64,000 nt of DNA from Conus ventricosus (GCA_018398815.1 JAFLJL010014084.1:1-64000), one strand, 5' to 3'; shown: positions 1-12,264, numbered from the stretch's first letter. Numbers and translations are program-made. Notes: generated by a model not told the origin, from the letters alone.

Positions 1-122
1 GATCGATCAACGGAGGGGGAAAAAATGTACAAATTGTTGTTTAAAACCCGGTGCTTTGCATTTGCGCCTATTTTGGCCAAGCACGCCAAGCCAAGGAGAA
101 ACTGTACACATTGGTCTGGAAC

Positions 123-162
<40 letters not shown>

Positions 163-330
163 CTTACGTATGATTTGGCCTGTCCGGCCGATCAGAAGAA
201 GAAAATGTACAAACCAGCTTTGAAACCCGGTGCTTTCGCATCGCTCATGTTATTTTGTCAGGGCAGCTCAGTCAACAGACAAATGTACAAATTATTGTTG
301 AAACGGGACCCCCCACCCCGCCCCACCATC
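1..330. repeat. Diverged short repeat (about 3 copies) with 34-base poly-C
   Basis: A motif beginning ATGTACAAA and continuing to ACCCGGTGCTTT recurs at about 25, 205 and 281; the third copy is cut short. A further GGTGCTTACGTATG fragment follows the poly-C at 125-158. The copies differ by substitutions and small indels, so this is an old local duplication. The open frame across it is an accident of proline codons in poly-C. Confidence 0.55.
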
Positions 331-690
331 TGTCCTTCCGTCTGTCTTCTGTTCGTCTGTCTGTCTCTCTCTCTCTCTCTCCTCTCTCTCTCATCTCTCC
401 TCTCTCTCTCTCTCTCTCTCTCGTCTGTGTGTCCCTCCCGATCTCTCGCTCGCTTGCTTTCTCAATCTATCTCCCTCTCTGTCATTCTCCCCTCTTTCGT
501 GTCTGTCTGCCTCCCCCCCCCTCTCTCACTCTCTCTCTCTCCTCTCTCTCATCTCTCTCTCTCATTCTCTCTCTCTCTCTCAACTGCTTCCCTCCCCCCT
601 CTCTCTCTCTCTCTTAACTGCTTCCCTCCACCCCCCTCTCTCTCTCTAACTCCCTCACCCCCACCCCATGTTCCACGCTCGCGCGCGCGC
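331..690. repeat. (CT)n-rich low-complexity tract
   Basis: Nearly continuous TCTCTC with short C runs and imperfect TCTG/TCCC interruptions, ending in a GCGCGC run. Translations are Ser/Leu/Pro noise in every frame, so it is not coding. Confidence 0.9.
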
Positions 691-1185
691 GTTTAAGTGT
701 AATGGTCTTATCACAAGCAGGAAGGCTACGCAACGGATGCGGACCATGATGTAACAATGTCACTCAGCCTCGACCATGTACGCCACAGAGCCCTGACGGA
801 GGGGCGCCCATGAGGAACTAACGCGCGGGTTCACACACGCAACATACACAAACGCGCACGCTTGCGTATGTCAAACCTCAACAACAACAACAAAAAACAA
901 AAAAACAAAAAAAGGTTGATCGGGTTTGAAAATACGTGTTTAACATACTGTTGTTCATTTACGGAAAGAAACCGAACTCTTTATGTATTCACATTGAAAA
1001 ACTTGTGGTGTTTTATGTGGATCGTGCTTTGTGAGTTATACGAGCACACACACACACGCAGGCACGCGCGCGCGCGCGCACTGACAGCAGGGAGTGTTAG
1101 ACTGGGAAAAGGCCAGTGACCACAGGGCACGAAGGAAAGGGAGTGGACCTCAAGGTCAGGACTTTCCTGTCGTCTTACTCATTGT
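690..1185. other. Unique sequence, no gene seen
   Basis: Mixed-composition sequence with a short A-rich patch near 880-915 and a CA/GCGC patch at 1045-1080. No splice-flanked coding segment or known element was recognised. Confidence 0.5.
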
Positions 1186-1340
1186 CCCCCCCCCCCCCCC
1201 CCCCCCCCACCACCACCACCACTACACACACACCCCAACCTACACTCTTGAGCCTCAACAACAACCCCCCCCCCCCCCCCCCCCCCCCAATTCCCGGGAA
1301 AGGGTGCGGGTGGGTGGGGTTTTTTTTTTTTTTTTTTTTT
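1186..1340. repeat. Cluster of homopolymers: two poly-C, one poly-T
   Basis: Poly-C at 1186-1208 and 1265-1288 and poly-T at 1320-1340 lie within 155 bases, separated by a CAC-repeat and short unique spacers. Exact lengths are unreliable in any sequencing technology. Confidence 0.85.
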
Positions 1341-1439
1341 CTCCATCTTGCCTTGGGTTAAGTCGTCTTATCGACCAACACTTGGGTTTGACCCTCCCCC
1401 TCTCCCACCTCCTCACTCCCACTCTTACCCTTATACCAG

Positions 1440-1885
1440 CCACACACGTCAAACTCGTGGAGATCGTTGGTGTCGTGAAGGTTAGGGTGGGGAGAGACAC
1501 ACGTCAAACTCGTGGAGATCGTTGGTGTGTGAAGGTTAGGGTGGGGAGAGACACACGTCAAACTCGTGGAGATCGTTGGTGTCGTGAAGGTTAGGGTGGG
1601 GAGAGACACACGTCAAACTCGTGGAGATCGTTGGTGTCGTGAAGGTTGGGTGGGGAGAGACACACGTCAAACTCGTGGAGATCGTTGGTGTCGTGAAGGT
1701 TAGGGTGGGGAGAGACACACGTCAAACTCGTGGAGATCGTTGGTGTAGTGAAGGTTAGGGTGGGGAGAGACACACGTCAAACTCGTGGAGATCGTTGGTG
1801 TAGTGAAGGTTAGGGTGGGGAGAGACACACGTCAAACTCGTGGAGATCGTTGGTGTAGTGAAGGTTAGGGTGGGGAGAGAGATAA
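1440..1885. repeat. 55-bp minisatellite, 8 copies
   Basis: The unit contains CGTCAAACTCGTGGAGATCG followed by TTGGTGT and GAAGGTTAGGGTGGGGAGA. Copies start near 1447, 1502, 1556, 1611, 1665, 1720, 1775 and 1830. Variation is limited to GTCGTGA versus GTAGTGA and single deletions, with the GTAGTGA variant confined to the last units. Since 55 is not a multiple of three, the reverse-strand open frames that read through it rotate frame and are not genes. Confidence 0.95.
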
Positions 1886-2062
1886 GAGAAAAAGGATAGC
1901 CGTTGAAAAAAAAAAAAAAAAAAAAAAAAGAAAGAAGAAAATGGGGGATGGATATCTGAAGTTACGATGGAGGTGCTGCTTGAATGGTGTTGTGGATGTC
2001 GGGATGGGTGGCTGGCGCTCTCTTCTCTCTCTCTCTCCTCTCTCTCTCTCTCACCCCTCTCC

Positions 2063-2100
<38 letters not shown>

Positions 2101-2243
2101 GCGGTCTCCTTTCTTCCCTCTTCCGCCTCTCATACCAACCCTCCTGGTCTCAAATTGATGTTAACATTTAATGACTTGCCTTCAAGCGGAGAGAAGGGCA
2201 CCGCTACCACTGTCACACCGACCCAGAAAGAAAAAAAAAACAA
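1886..2243. other. Spacer with poly-A and (CT)n
   Basis: Holds a roughly 24-base poly-A near 1906-1929, about 100 bases of unique sequence, then (CT)n at about 2020-2100. No gene was seen. Confidence 0.6.
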
Positions 2244-2874
2244 GAAATCGTGACATGTGTAGTGATGTAGGTTGAACACGCCCTTGAACGGTTTGGCATG
2301 TTAAATCGTGACATGTGTGGTGATGTAGGTTGAACACGCCCTTGAACGGTTTGGCATGTTAAATCGTGACATGTGTAGTGCACGCCCTTGAAAGCTTTGG
2401 CATGTTAATTCGTGACATGTGTAGTGATGTAGGTTGAACACGCCCTTGAAAGCTTTGGCATGTTAAATCGTGACATGTATAGTGATGTAGGTTGAACACG
2501 CCCTTGAAAGCTTTGACTTGTTAAATCGTGACATGTGTGGTGATGTAGGTTGAACACGCCCTTGACATGTATAGTGATGTAGGTTGAACACGCCCTTGAA
2601 AGCTTTGACTTGTTAAATCGTGACATGTGTGGTGTGTAGGTTGAACACGCCCTTGAAAGCTTTGGCATGTTAAAACGTGACATGTGTAGTGCACGCCCTT
2701 GAAAGCTTTGGCATGTTAAAACGTGACATGTGTAGTGCACGCCCTTGAAAGCTTTGACTTGTTAAATCGTGACATGTATAGTGATGTAGGTTGAACACGC
2801 CCTTGAAAGCTTTGACTTGTTAAATCGTGACATGTGTAGTGATGTAGGTTGAACACGCCCTTGAAAGCTTTGAC
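2244..2874. repeat. 58-bp minisatellite with deleted short units, about 12 copies
   Basis: The unit starts AAATCGTGACATGTGTAGTG, continues with ATGTAGGTTGAACACGCCC and ends GCTTTGGCATGTT. Several units lack the internal ATGTAGGTTGAA block (near 2370, 2690 and 2735) and one is a partial (near 2563). There is a GGCATG versus GACTTG subtype switch along the array. The copies are otherwise very similar, which suggests recent unequal exchange. Confidence 0.95.
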
Positions 2875-3114
2875 TGCTTCTACTCAGTATGCTCATTATT
2901 ACTGCACAATTTTGTGAACATTGAAATGTTTTGTTTGTTTTTTTTCTAATTATGTTCAGCCACACTACGCACTCAACACCCCCCCCCCCCCCCCCCCCCC
3001 ACCACCACCCTCCCTCTCCACAGTTGGTCGGAATAGCCGTCGGCGTTGTTCTCACTGTGTATGTCCAGGTACCGAACGCTTGACCCACAGGTCAAAAAAA
3101 AAAAAAAAAAATCA
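2875..3114. other. Unique spacer with poly-C and poly-A
   Basis: Short unique sequence interrupted by a poly-C at about 2979-3000 and an A-run near 3094-3110. Nothing else was recognised. Confidence 0.5.
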
Positions 3115-3315
3115 ACATTTTTCGCCTGATCTAAGAATTTACAGAAGAAAGATTTTTTTTTTGTTTTAAACAAAATTTCCGATGTGTTTTCAGAAAGTGT
3201 ATGTTTAAAGGGTTGTATGAATGAGTGTGTGTTTGGGGGGTTTTTGACTTCAACGGGGTGACAGCCCTGATATGGCCCTTTGCGGTCGGCTGGTCAGAAG
3301 CAATATTACCTTCCA
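3115..3315 (+). mobile_element. Dispersed retroposon-like element (family B), copy 1
   Basis: This segment aligns by eye with 20625-20925. Shared blocks in the same order are an AGAAGAAAGATTTTTT-type start, CGATGTGTTTTCAGAAA, a TG-rich middle, GACTTCAACGGGGTGACAG and a GGCCCTTTGCGGTCGGCTGG core. I recall this core as common in molluscan repeats, but that is memory, not a search. There is no coding capacity, so it is probably a SINE or the 3' end of a LINE. Confidence 0.6.
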
Positions 3316-3334
3316 TTACCTTTTTTTTAAAATT

Positions 3335-3480
3335 CTATTTATTTAAAGTGTGTGTGTGTGTGTGTTGTGTGTGTTTTGACGACTTGTGAGTTAACTTCAA
3401 AGGATCGACAGTCCGACATGGCCCTTTCCGGTCGCTGGGCTGTAAGCAGCATTACCTATCTTACTGACCAACAGATATGG
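3335..3480 (+). mobile_element. Family B element, copy 2 (diverged, partial)
   Basis: Directly follows copy 1. After a TG run it repeats the AACTTCAAAGGATCGACAG and ATGGCCCTTTCCGGTCGCTG blocks, then TGTAAGCAGCATTACC, which corresponds to the AAGCAATATTACC end of copy 1. The 5' block is missing. The direct tandem arrangement suggests local duplication or nested insertion. Confidence 0.55.
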
Positions 3481-3521
3481 GCCGATATAGCTCCTGTTCA
3501 GGCGGACGAGGCAGTGGGGAA

Positions 3522-3566
<45 letters not shown>
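3522..3566. repeat. Poly-G tract, 45 bases
   Basis: An uninterrupted run of G. It can form G-quadruplexes on this strand and is a likely site of polymerase stalling and length error. Confidence 0.95.
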
Positions 3567-4262
3567 CTGCTATGGCCAGTCTGTTAGTCAGTCAGTGATG
3601 AAGATGACGGCGCCTGTTGCAAGTAGTAAGGTAAAGACGGCCTAGCTTGGTGGCCGTGATGATGGAGAGTCCGCCCTGTCTGCCTGACCCGCTGCCTGAA
3701 GACCTTAGAGTCGGGGGGAGAGGGTGTGGCCGATTGGAATGAATCGGGGGCTGTCACCTCCTGTCTGACCCACGCCCCCCCCCCCCCCCTACTCCTCCTC
3801 CTCCTCCTCCCCTACAGGGGATGGAGAGGGGGCGGGGGGGGGGGGGGGGGGGGGTCGTGTCTCCTGTCCCAATCACTTCCTCGCTGTTCTCTCACCAAGC
3901 TTGCCTTTACTCCCTGCTTTGCTGGACTCGGCTCGGTTGAAAGGCAACCAGGTGGGGAAGCTGGGGGGGAGAGACAGTGACAGACAGAGAGAGGGGGGGG
4001 GGGGGCAGAGAGAGAGAGAGAGAGAGAAAGAAAAAAGAGAGGGAGAGAGAGGATAGGCAGAGGGGGAGAGAGACAGAGGGAGAGAGAGAGAGAGAGAGGG
4101 GGGGGGGGGGGCAAAGGGAGAGAGGGGGTGGGGGGCAGAGGGAAGAAAAGACAAGACCGGCAAAGAAGAATGGAGGAGCAGAGTGGGGAGAAAGATGGCC
4201 AGAGGAGGGAGAGAGAGAAGAGAGAAGGGCGGAGAGAGAAAGAGAGAGAGGAAATGATAGTC
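3567..4262. other. Short unique stretch, then purine-rich low-complexity DNA
   Basis: About 200 bases of unique sequence at 3567-3770 are followed by poly-C (3775-3789), poly-G (3835-3854), a short unique insert and then (GA)n with G runs to 4250. No gene was seen; the reverse-strand frames are Ser/Leu/Pro low complexity. Confidence 0.6.
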
Positions 4263-4264
4263 TG

Positions 4265-6640
4265 CCTGTGCACTAATGACAGATAGTTCATAAATCGCCT
4301 GTCACTGTAGGTGGGCCGCACCAGGTCAGATAGTTCATAAATCGCCTGTCACTGTTGGTGGCCGCACCAGGTCAGATAGTTCATAAATCGCCTGTCACTG
4401 TAGGTGGGCCACGCATCAGGTCAAAAGTCTATAAATCTGCCTGTCACTGTAGTTGTGCCGCACCAGTCAGATAGGTCATAAATCGCCTGTCGGGTACTGT
4501 AGGTTGCCTCACCAGTCAGATAGTTCATAAATCGTCCTGTCACTGTAGGTTGGGTGCCGCACCAGGCAGATAGTTCATAAACGCCTGTCACTGTAGGTAT
4601 GGCCGCACCAGGTCAATAGTATCATAAATCGCCTGTCCCCACTGTAGGATGGTTGCCGCACCAGGTTTAGATAGTGACATAAATCGTCCCTGTCACTGTT
4701 GGTGGGGTGCCGCACCAGGGTCAATAGTTCATAAATTCCCTGTCAACTGTTGGTGGGCCGCAGCCCGTTTCAAGAAAGTTTCATAAATCGCCTGTCACTG
4801 TTGGTGGGGCCGCAGCCATGTCAGATAGTTCATTAATCGCCTGTACACTGTTTGGTTGGGGGGGGGGTCCCCGCACCAGTCAGATAGTTCCATAAATCGC
4901 CGTGTCTCACTGTAGTTGGTCCGCCCCAGGTCAGATAGTTCATAAATCGCCTGTCACTGTTGTGGGCCGCACCATGGTCAGATAGTTTCATATATCGCCT
5001 GTCACTGAGGTGGGTGGGGGCCAGCACCAGTCAGATAGTTCATAAATCTCGCTTTGTCACTGTTGGTGGGCCCACCAGGTCAGATAGTTCATAAATCGCC
5101 TGTCACTGTAGGTGGGGCGCGCACCATGTCGGAATAGTTCATAAATTCGCCTGTCACTGTAGGAAGGGGCCGCACCAGGTCAGATAGTTCATAAAGTCGC
5201 CTGTGCACTGTAAGGTGGGGAGGGGGGCCCACGCAGGTCAGATAGTTCATATTCGCCTGTCACTGTAGGGTGGGGGGCCGCACCAGGTCAGATAGTTCAT
5301 ATATCTCCTGTCCACTGTAGGTGGTCCGCACCAAGGTCAGATAGTTCATAAATCGCCAGTCGACTGTCATGTGGGCCGCACCAGGCTCAGATAGTTCATA
5401 AATCGCCAGTCACTGTAGTGTGGGCCGCACCAGGTCAAGATAGTTGGCATAAATCCCTGACCACTGTAGGTGGGGGGGGCCGCACCAGGTCAGATAGTTC
5501 AGAAATCGCCAGTCACTGATGGTGGGGCCCGCATCATTTCTAAGATAGTTCATAAATTCGCCTTGTCACTTGTTGGTGGGGCCGCACCATGTTCAGATAG
5601 TTCATAAATCGCCTGTCACTGTATGGTGGGTGGGCCCGCACCAGGTCAGATATTTCATAAATCGCCTGTCACTGTTGGGTGGGCCGCACCAGTCAGATAG
5701 TTCATAAATATCCGGCCTGTCACCGTAGGTGGTGGGTGGGTGGGGGAGGTGTGCCGCACCATATGTCAGATAGTATCATAATTACCTGTCACGTATGAGG
5801 GCCGCACCAGGCAAGATGAGTTCATAAATCGCGCTGTCACTGGTGGTGGGGGGCCGCACCAGGTCAATATAGTTCAAAATCGCCTGTCACTGTGTGGGTG
5901 GCCGCACCAGGTTCAGATAGTACTAAATCGCCTGTCACTGTTGGTGGGCCGCACGCAGGTCAGATAGTCAAAATCGCCTGTCACTGTTGGTGGGGTGGGG
6001 GGGGCCGCACCATGGTCAGATAGTTCATAAATCGCCTGTCACTGTTGGTGTGGTCCGCACCAGGTCAGATAGTTGCATAAATCGCCTGCAGCGTTGGTGG
6101 CCGCACCAGCCAGGTCACATAGTTCATAAATCTCCTGTTCACTGTTGGTGGGCCGCACCATGTCAGATAGTTCATAAATCTCTCTGTCACTGTTTGTTTG
6201 GGCCGCACAGGTCAGATAGTCATAAAATCCCTTTCACTGGTTGTGGGGCCGCACCAGTTCAGAAAGTTCATGAAATCCCTGTCACTGTTGGTGGGCCGCA
6301 CCAGGGTCAGATATTTCATAAATCGCCTTCACTGTTGTGGGCCGCACCAGTCCGATAGTTCATAAATCTCTTGTCACTGTTGGTGTGCCTGCACCAGGTC
6401 CGATCGTTCGAGTAAATCTGCCTTTCACTGTTGGGGGCCCACCATGTCATGAGTAGTTCAAAATCGCCTGTCCACTGTAGTTGGGCCGCACCAGGTCATA
6501 TAGGTTTGGTGGGTATGACTAGTGGTAGTTACTCGTCATGATCGCCAGTTTCCACTGTTGGTGGGCAGCACACATGTCGATAGTTCATTAAATCGTCCTG
6601 TCACAGTTTGTGGGCGCGCACCAGGTCAGATAGTTCATTT
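4265..6640. repeat. Large ~47-bp minisatellite, about 49 units, indel-rich
   Basis: The unit contains GTCAGATAGTTCATAAATCG, then CCTGTCACTGTAGGTGG and GCCGCACCAG. Nearly every copy carries one or more single-base insertions or deletions scattered at random, and copies show no clear subfamilies. That pattern fits uncorrected read error better than evolved divergence. The array stops at 6640, where the last copy runs into poly-T-rich DNA. Confidence 0.93.
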
Positions 6641-7296
6641 TTATTTTTTGTTTGGTTTTTAAAGGCAGTGGTTAGCGTGTGCAGAAAATAACGGAAATTA
6701 CATCGGGTTGATGCCTTTGCAAAAAAAACAAAACAAAAAACAAACACCGAACAGTCTGAACTTGAAGAGTATATTTGTGATAATAGTAAAGGACTTGGGA
6801 TGATTAACACCTCAATAGATGTATAATGTACATCGTCTGGCCTCCCCCCCCCGCCGCCCGCCGTGCTCCTCTCCCTGTTCTTTTTCTTCTTCTTCCTCTT
6901 ATGTCTCTTCTGTCTCTCTTCTCACTGCTCTCTTCTTCGTCTCTCCTCTCTCGCCACCGCCCTCGCGACCTCTCTTCGACTCTCATCTCCTCACTCTGCC
7001 CCTGTATTTGCAGTATAGCTCTATTTTGCTGTATTATAATACATTTTGCAGGTATATAGCTCTATTTTGCTGTATTATAAATTCTGAGTCAGATGGAGTC
7101 TGTGAAATCGGGGGTTTCGTTCTGTGGGTTTTTCATGACAAACGTAAACAAAGGGAGGCAAATGTGGTGGGTGGGGGGGGGGGGGGGGGGTGGAATGCAG
7201 GAGCAATCATGAACAGCGTCCTGCATGGTTTAAGGCCTGTCCAGAAAAGTTTCCCTGCTGTAGGTCGAAAACCCGGGGCCCAGTGTGTGGAAACCC
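6641..7296. other. Mostly unique sequence with a 41-bp tandem duplication
   Basis: TATAGCTCTATTTTGCTGTA followed by TTATAA occurs at 7014 and again at 7055, a clean two-copy duplication. A G-run lies at about 7170-7190. No gene was recognised. Confidence 0.55.
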
Positions 7297-7560
7297 TCTC
7301 TCTCGCGTCGGTCTTTCTCTCTCCTCCTCTCTGGGTGCTCTCTCTGTGTCTCTTCATCTCTCCTCTCGCCCCCACCCTCTCTCCCTCTCTCTCCCTCTCC
7401 CTCTCTCACGTCTCCCCCCTCTGCTCTCTCCCTCTCTCCTCTCTCTCTCCTCCTCTCACGTCACCCCTCTCTCACTGCTCGCCCTCCCTCTCCCACCCTC
7501 GCTCATCTCCTCTCCTCTCTTCTCTCTCATCCTCTCTCTCTCCTCTGGTATCATCTCAGC
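7297..7560. repeat. (CT)n-rich tract
   Basis: Imperfect TCTCTCC low complexity. The long frame over it (6819-7619, plus strand) is Ser/Leu/Pro noise. Confidence 0.85.
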
Positions 7561-8720
7561 CATCATCCAACCGTTTGGGAGCTACCTGTCCTCCCCCCAG
7601 CCTGTGTGCCGTTTGCTGACCTGACAGCCACGCCTTCCAGCGTCATGTGAGGGTGAGATGTCAAACAAGTCCAAGGCCATCCGTGGGGTCGGCCCAAGCG
7701 TGTCGGGTCAGTGGGCCGAGGGTTATCCTGTCACGGACGCCTCCCCTCGCTCCGCCTCCTCCCCCCCCCCCGCCCCCATCCGCCCCCCCTCCGTTATCAT
7801 CATCATCACCCGAACAACGCGGCTCCTCTGCTCTTTACTTGCAGTGCAGGAGCCCCACACTGGCTCCGTGTCTTTCTCCGGGGTTGGTGTGTCCTTTGGG
7901 GGGGGGGGGTCTGTCTGTTCGTGGGTTGTTTGTCGGTGCGTGTGGTGGTTTTTGTTGGCAACCACACGATCTGGTTTAGCTGTCTGTCTGCCTGCGGGCT
8001 TGTGTGTGTGTGTGAGTCTCTTTTCTTTCTGGCATGCAAACGTCTCTCTCTCCACTCATCCGTCTCGACGTCGTCGGGTCCGTCGTTCCGGATCTCTCTC
8101 TCTCCTGCACTCAGCAAGCGCGCACACATGAGGGTCTACCTGTACATCCGTGTGTGCTTTCGTGTGCCTGTCTGGTCTGTTAGTGAGTGGCAGACGGCAG
8201 GTGTGGGTGCAAGTGTAGACACTTTCGGGTACATCTCCGTCATCCCAGACCTTCCGCGAGGGGTGGTGGGCGGCAGGCTGAATGCCGTGTTTGTGATGGG
8301 ACTGTCCCGCTTATTAAGTCAAACAACCACGCCCACCCCCACCTCCCCAATCCCCACCCCTCTTTAAAACCCCGCCCCCGCGCCCCCCCCGCGCCACAGT
8401 AGTCCGCTTTATGAGCCTCCTTGGTCTGTGATGGGCTCCGTCCGCCTCCCCCCCCCTCCCCCTCCCGTCCCCTCCCTTAACCTCTTCCCCTTATCCCGCC
8501 CACCGCCCCACCCCCGACCCCACCCTAAACCCGGCCTCGTCTTCCCCCTCCACCCACCCACCCCTCCCTTCCACCTGCCTTTTCCATCCGCTGTAAAGAG
8601 TCTGGACAAGATTACCAGGGTGGATGCAGTCGAGTGATATTTGACACGGCAGCTCGCAGACTGAGACAACTAGACTCCCGAGGTCCACACTTTTTGCCCG
8701 GGACCTATTTGTGTTCTCGT
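7561..8720. other. GC-rich unique sequence, no gene resolved
   Basis: Mixed unique and C-rich sequence. An acceptor-like CTTTACTTGCAG lies near 7845, but the sequence after it does not stay coding-like to a donor. C-rich blocks at 7760-7790 and 8440-8560 create proline frames. No feature could be supported. Confidence 0.4.
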
Positions 8721-9560
8721 GGCTGGCCTGTCCTATTTGTCATTCACAACCACAGAAACTAGAGAGAGAACCAAAGAAAGGAAAAGGAAAAAAAAATGGT
8801 GGGGTGGGGTAGGGTACAGGGTGGTGAGGACTGTGTGTTTGGGGGGGGGGGTTCCTTATCGTCTCGTTGCGTTGCTGGTGTATAGGGGCGGGGAAATAAC
8901 TGTCTTTTCATTCTGTGTATCTGATTATTCTCCCCCTTCTTTCGCCCTCCCCCCGCTTCCCGCCACCGGCCCCCTTCTAGTCTTTTGTTTTTTTTTTGTA
9001 CTTACCCCCCCTCCCCTCCTCCCCCCACCGGGTCCGTATTTTTGGTTGTGCCGGAATTCTTGGTCACGACGTCGATTGAAACTCGGCCTGTGTCTACCTT
9101 GCCTCACCGTTCCTTTTTTTCACGTAATCTCTGATTTGTTTTCAATTCTTTGTGTGTGTGGGTCCGGTGACGGAAGCGTACGACAAATGTTTTCACGTCC
9201 ACGGAAAAAATTCATATGTTTCCATCTTATTCCTGTCCTGTCTGTGTCTCTCTCTCTCTCTCATCTCTCTCTCTCGGGGGGTGGGGGTTCGCTCTCTCTC
9301 TCTCTTCTCTCCCTCCCTCCCTCTCTTCACGCACACCTGCACACACAGCACACGCACGACACACAGCACACACGCACTCACGCACACACACACACACACA
9401 ACACACCCACACTCAGTGACACACACACATCCCACACTCACACAGCCATTCCCTTTACTCTTTTTTTTTTTTCTTTTTTTCTTTTTTCAACGTACACCCC
9501 AGACGCTTCGCAATCGTATGCATAGATTCATGTCAGTGTGTATGTAAGAGAAAGGGACTG
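8721..9560. other. Unique sequence with (CT)n and (CA)n at 9244-9440
   Basis: Unique DNA with C/T homopolymer patches, then a compound CT-to-CA microsatellite at about 9244-9440 and a T-rich run to 9490. The 268-codon frame at 8719-9525 is built mostly from these repeats. Confidence 0.55.
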
Positions 9561-11160
9561 CGTTTTACCTCCCTCCCGAATGACTTTGATACCGGAAAAT
9601 GTCTCTTCTGAGAGCCCATGTCTTCTTGCCGTGTGCCTGATGGGCCCTTTACACAGCCGGAGCGGATCAACGGCCGGGGGGGGGGGGGGGGGGTGGTGAG
9701 GACAAGGAGTAGAGCTCTTTTTGGACGGGCTGGCTATATGGGGCCAGGGGTGAAAGCGCAACGTGCACCCGTTGAAGTGTGAGCAAGGGAAACGAAGGAC
9801 TTGCAGCTAGCTTTGGCTGGGGTGTCTCCAAAGGGCATCCTGTTGAACAGCCAGGCGAATGGCTGTGTGGACTGATCGCCGCATCGCTCCTCGTCCAAGT
9901 TAGTTAGTTTGACCTGTCCCATGTGATGGGTCGCCACTGTTCGCTTTTGTTGTGCAGAGAGGTGAGGTGGGGGTGGGGGGGGGTGGGTGTCACGCGAAAA
10001 AGGTGAGGTCAATGTCGTGACCTTTATTCAAAATGCGTTAAATCCGTTAAATGATGCGACTTTTGTCTTTTAATAGTTAGCATTTGCTTCAGGACTCCCC
10101 TTTTGGTTTTTTGGTGGTTGGCTTGGGTTGTTTTGTTTTTTTGTTGTTGGTCGATTTTTGTTTTTATGAGGTTTGCTTGTAAGAAATAAGCGTGAAGAAG
10201 AACATTTCAGACGCCTGGAATCGGTTGTATGATTCACATGTGAGTAAATGAATGAATTACCTAAACAAAGACGGAAATCGGAGAGAGAAAGAGGGGGGGG
10301 GTTCCATCTTATGTGAGCCTCCGATACGTTCCCCCCTGAATGGGGGCCCATGGGAACAGGCCTGGATCTGTGCGCGCACACAGCAACACACACACACACA
10401 CACACCCCCAAAAAGTGAGCGATGAGGAAGTACATCAAGAAAGCAGGTATTTGACTAGATACTCATTGAGAGTGGCAGTAGTCAAACAGTTTTCTAAAAA
10501 CAATAATCTGCAGCTGAAGAAAGTATTCAAAACAAAAAAGAAACCAAAAAAATCATAAGCGATAAAATTCTCGTCCTACTTGAGTGATCGGAGGCCCGCT
10601 GTTTTACCAGTTTTGGTCCTAACACCCAGCATGTCGTGAAAGGCGCCCTGACGAGCCTCTAACAGAACCGAAACCGCTGTCAGTATCTGACGGTGGGGGG
10701 TGGGGGGGGAGCAAAAGTGTGTCCGCGGTGCACGACAGGTCTTTGGGTCGGACTGCAACATTCCTTAGAGGCGAAACAATTCCCCCTGAAAACAAGGAAA
10801 TGGGGGTTGTGGAGGGGGGGGGGGGGGGGGGTGAAGAAAGTCCGGGGTTGAGAGCTGAGGATTGTAGAATTGACGCCCGCTGCTCGCAAATAGAGTCACG
10901 CGCCCGCTGGCCCTGACAGTGGCCGGAAAGCCACGCGAACCGCCACTTGCGCTGCGTGGACGCTCACGGTTGCATCAGGTTAATGATGGGTGTGGCGGGG
11001 ACGGTCCTGCTGCGAGGAAGTCTTTGTCGTCGTCATCATCATCATCATCATCATCGGTCGTCCGCTTCGAGTGAGGCACGTGTGCGTAACAACAGCCTTC
11101 AATTTCCAGCCCGTCGATTTCGCCATTCGTACAGCGTTCTGTCACAATTCTTTCTATCGC
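9561..11160. other. Longest fairly unique stretch in the first 12 kb; no gene recognised
   Basis: Contains short homopolymers (poly-G at about 9676-9692 and 10815-10830), a CA run near 10388-10405 and a GTC/ATC trinucleotide repeat at about 11026-11055. I could not find a splice-bounded coding segment. It is a good target for cross-species comparison because repeat content is low. Confidence 0.45.
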
Positions 11161-11760
11161 GACCCTCATCTCACTCGGTCTCCCTCTCCTCATCTCTCAC
11201 TCCTCTCTCTCCGCATCCTCTCTCTCTCTCTCTACTCACTCACGGTCTCTCTCTGTGCTTGTGTGTCGGCCTGTCTCGCTCTGTCTCTCTCCCATCCCCC
11301 CCCCTCCCCCCGCCCCCCCGAGCCTTTGTGTCTGACTCCTGCCATTTTCTGTCTGTCTGCCTCTCTCCTTCTCTCTCACTCTCTTCTGACAGTTGTAGAA
11401 TCATTTGTTTATACGTTTTTACTCTCAGATGATGTACAGCATTCTACTTCACGCACTTTCTTTCAAGCTTTTTGATTCACATGCTAACTTCTTTACTGGG
11501 ATGATGGTCCCCGTCGCCATACGCACTACCAGCTGTGACGCTCTTTGCTGCTCTTGGCTGTTTCGGCTATACTCTTATTTCTGTCTGTCTGCTGTCGTCC
11601 GTCTGTCTCACTCTCCCTCATGTCGCCCATTCTCTCTCTCACGTCTCATTCTCTCTCTCGACTGTCTCTGTCTCGTTCTCTCTCTCTGTCCCTTCCCCCC
11701 GCTCGCCCCACGCCTCTGTGCTGTCTGTCTGTCTCTGAAACAATTACGGAGACTCTGTCA
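11161..11760. repeat. (CT)n-rich DNA in two blocks
   Basis: CT low complexity at about 11162-11395 and 11587-11745, separated by about 190 bases of unique sequence. Not coding. Confidence 0.75.
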
Positions 11761-12264
11761 CATGTGGTGCACACGCTGCCTTTCTCCTGATCCCCCCCTC
11801 CCCGCACCGCCCAAGTTAGCCCCCCATCTTCAGTTGCGGTGGCGGTACTGTTGCTGAAATGAGATGGTTGCTCATCACTGAGGAAGAGAGTAGGGGGGGA
11901 GGGGAGGTGGGGGGGGGGTGGAGACTGTCCTTTGATTCCCGATTGTCATAAAGTGGCGGACGCTTTGTATTGAGTTTCATCTTTTACCCCTCTCGCCCTG
12001 TACTAAACCCCCTCCCCACTTTGCCTTGCCATTCGTAGAAATGTCTGCCATCTTTGGTTATCCCCTTGATGGCTTTGGGGTGGGGGGGGGTGGGGTGCGC
12101 CACATAGGTTGGCGTGGAATGAAAGAGGCAGTTCAGCGTTGTCAAGGCCGTCATCGGCCCTGGCCTCTGGCTTGTATGTCTCGTCGGGGGGTGGGGGGGG
12201 GCTTCTCTTGGTCAGCTTCAACGGCTGACGTCAGTTCACAGTGCAGGGCCCGGTTCAGAAGGGT
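11761..12264. other. Unique sequence with short G runs
   Basis: Unique DNA with G-rich patches near 11890-11925, 12077-12095 and 12187-12200. No gene, RNA or element was recognised. Confidence 0.45.

Noticed and set aside
1440..1885. TTAGGG in each 55-bp unit, suggesting telomeric DNA
   Set aside because: Only one TTAGGG hexamer occurs per unit, within unrelated sequence. There is no tandem hexamer run, so it is an ordinary minisatellite.
8719..9525. 268-codon plus frame
   Set aside because: Composed largely of CT, CA and homopolymer translations with no consistent coding character.
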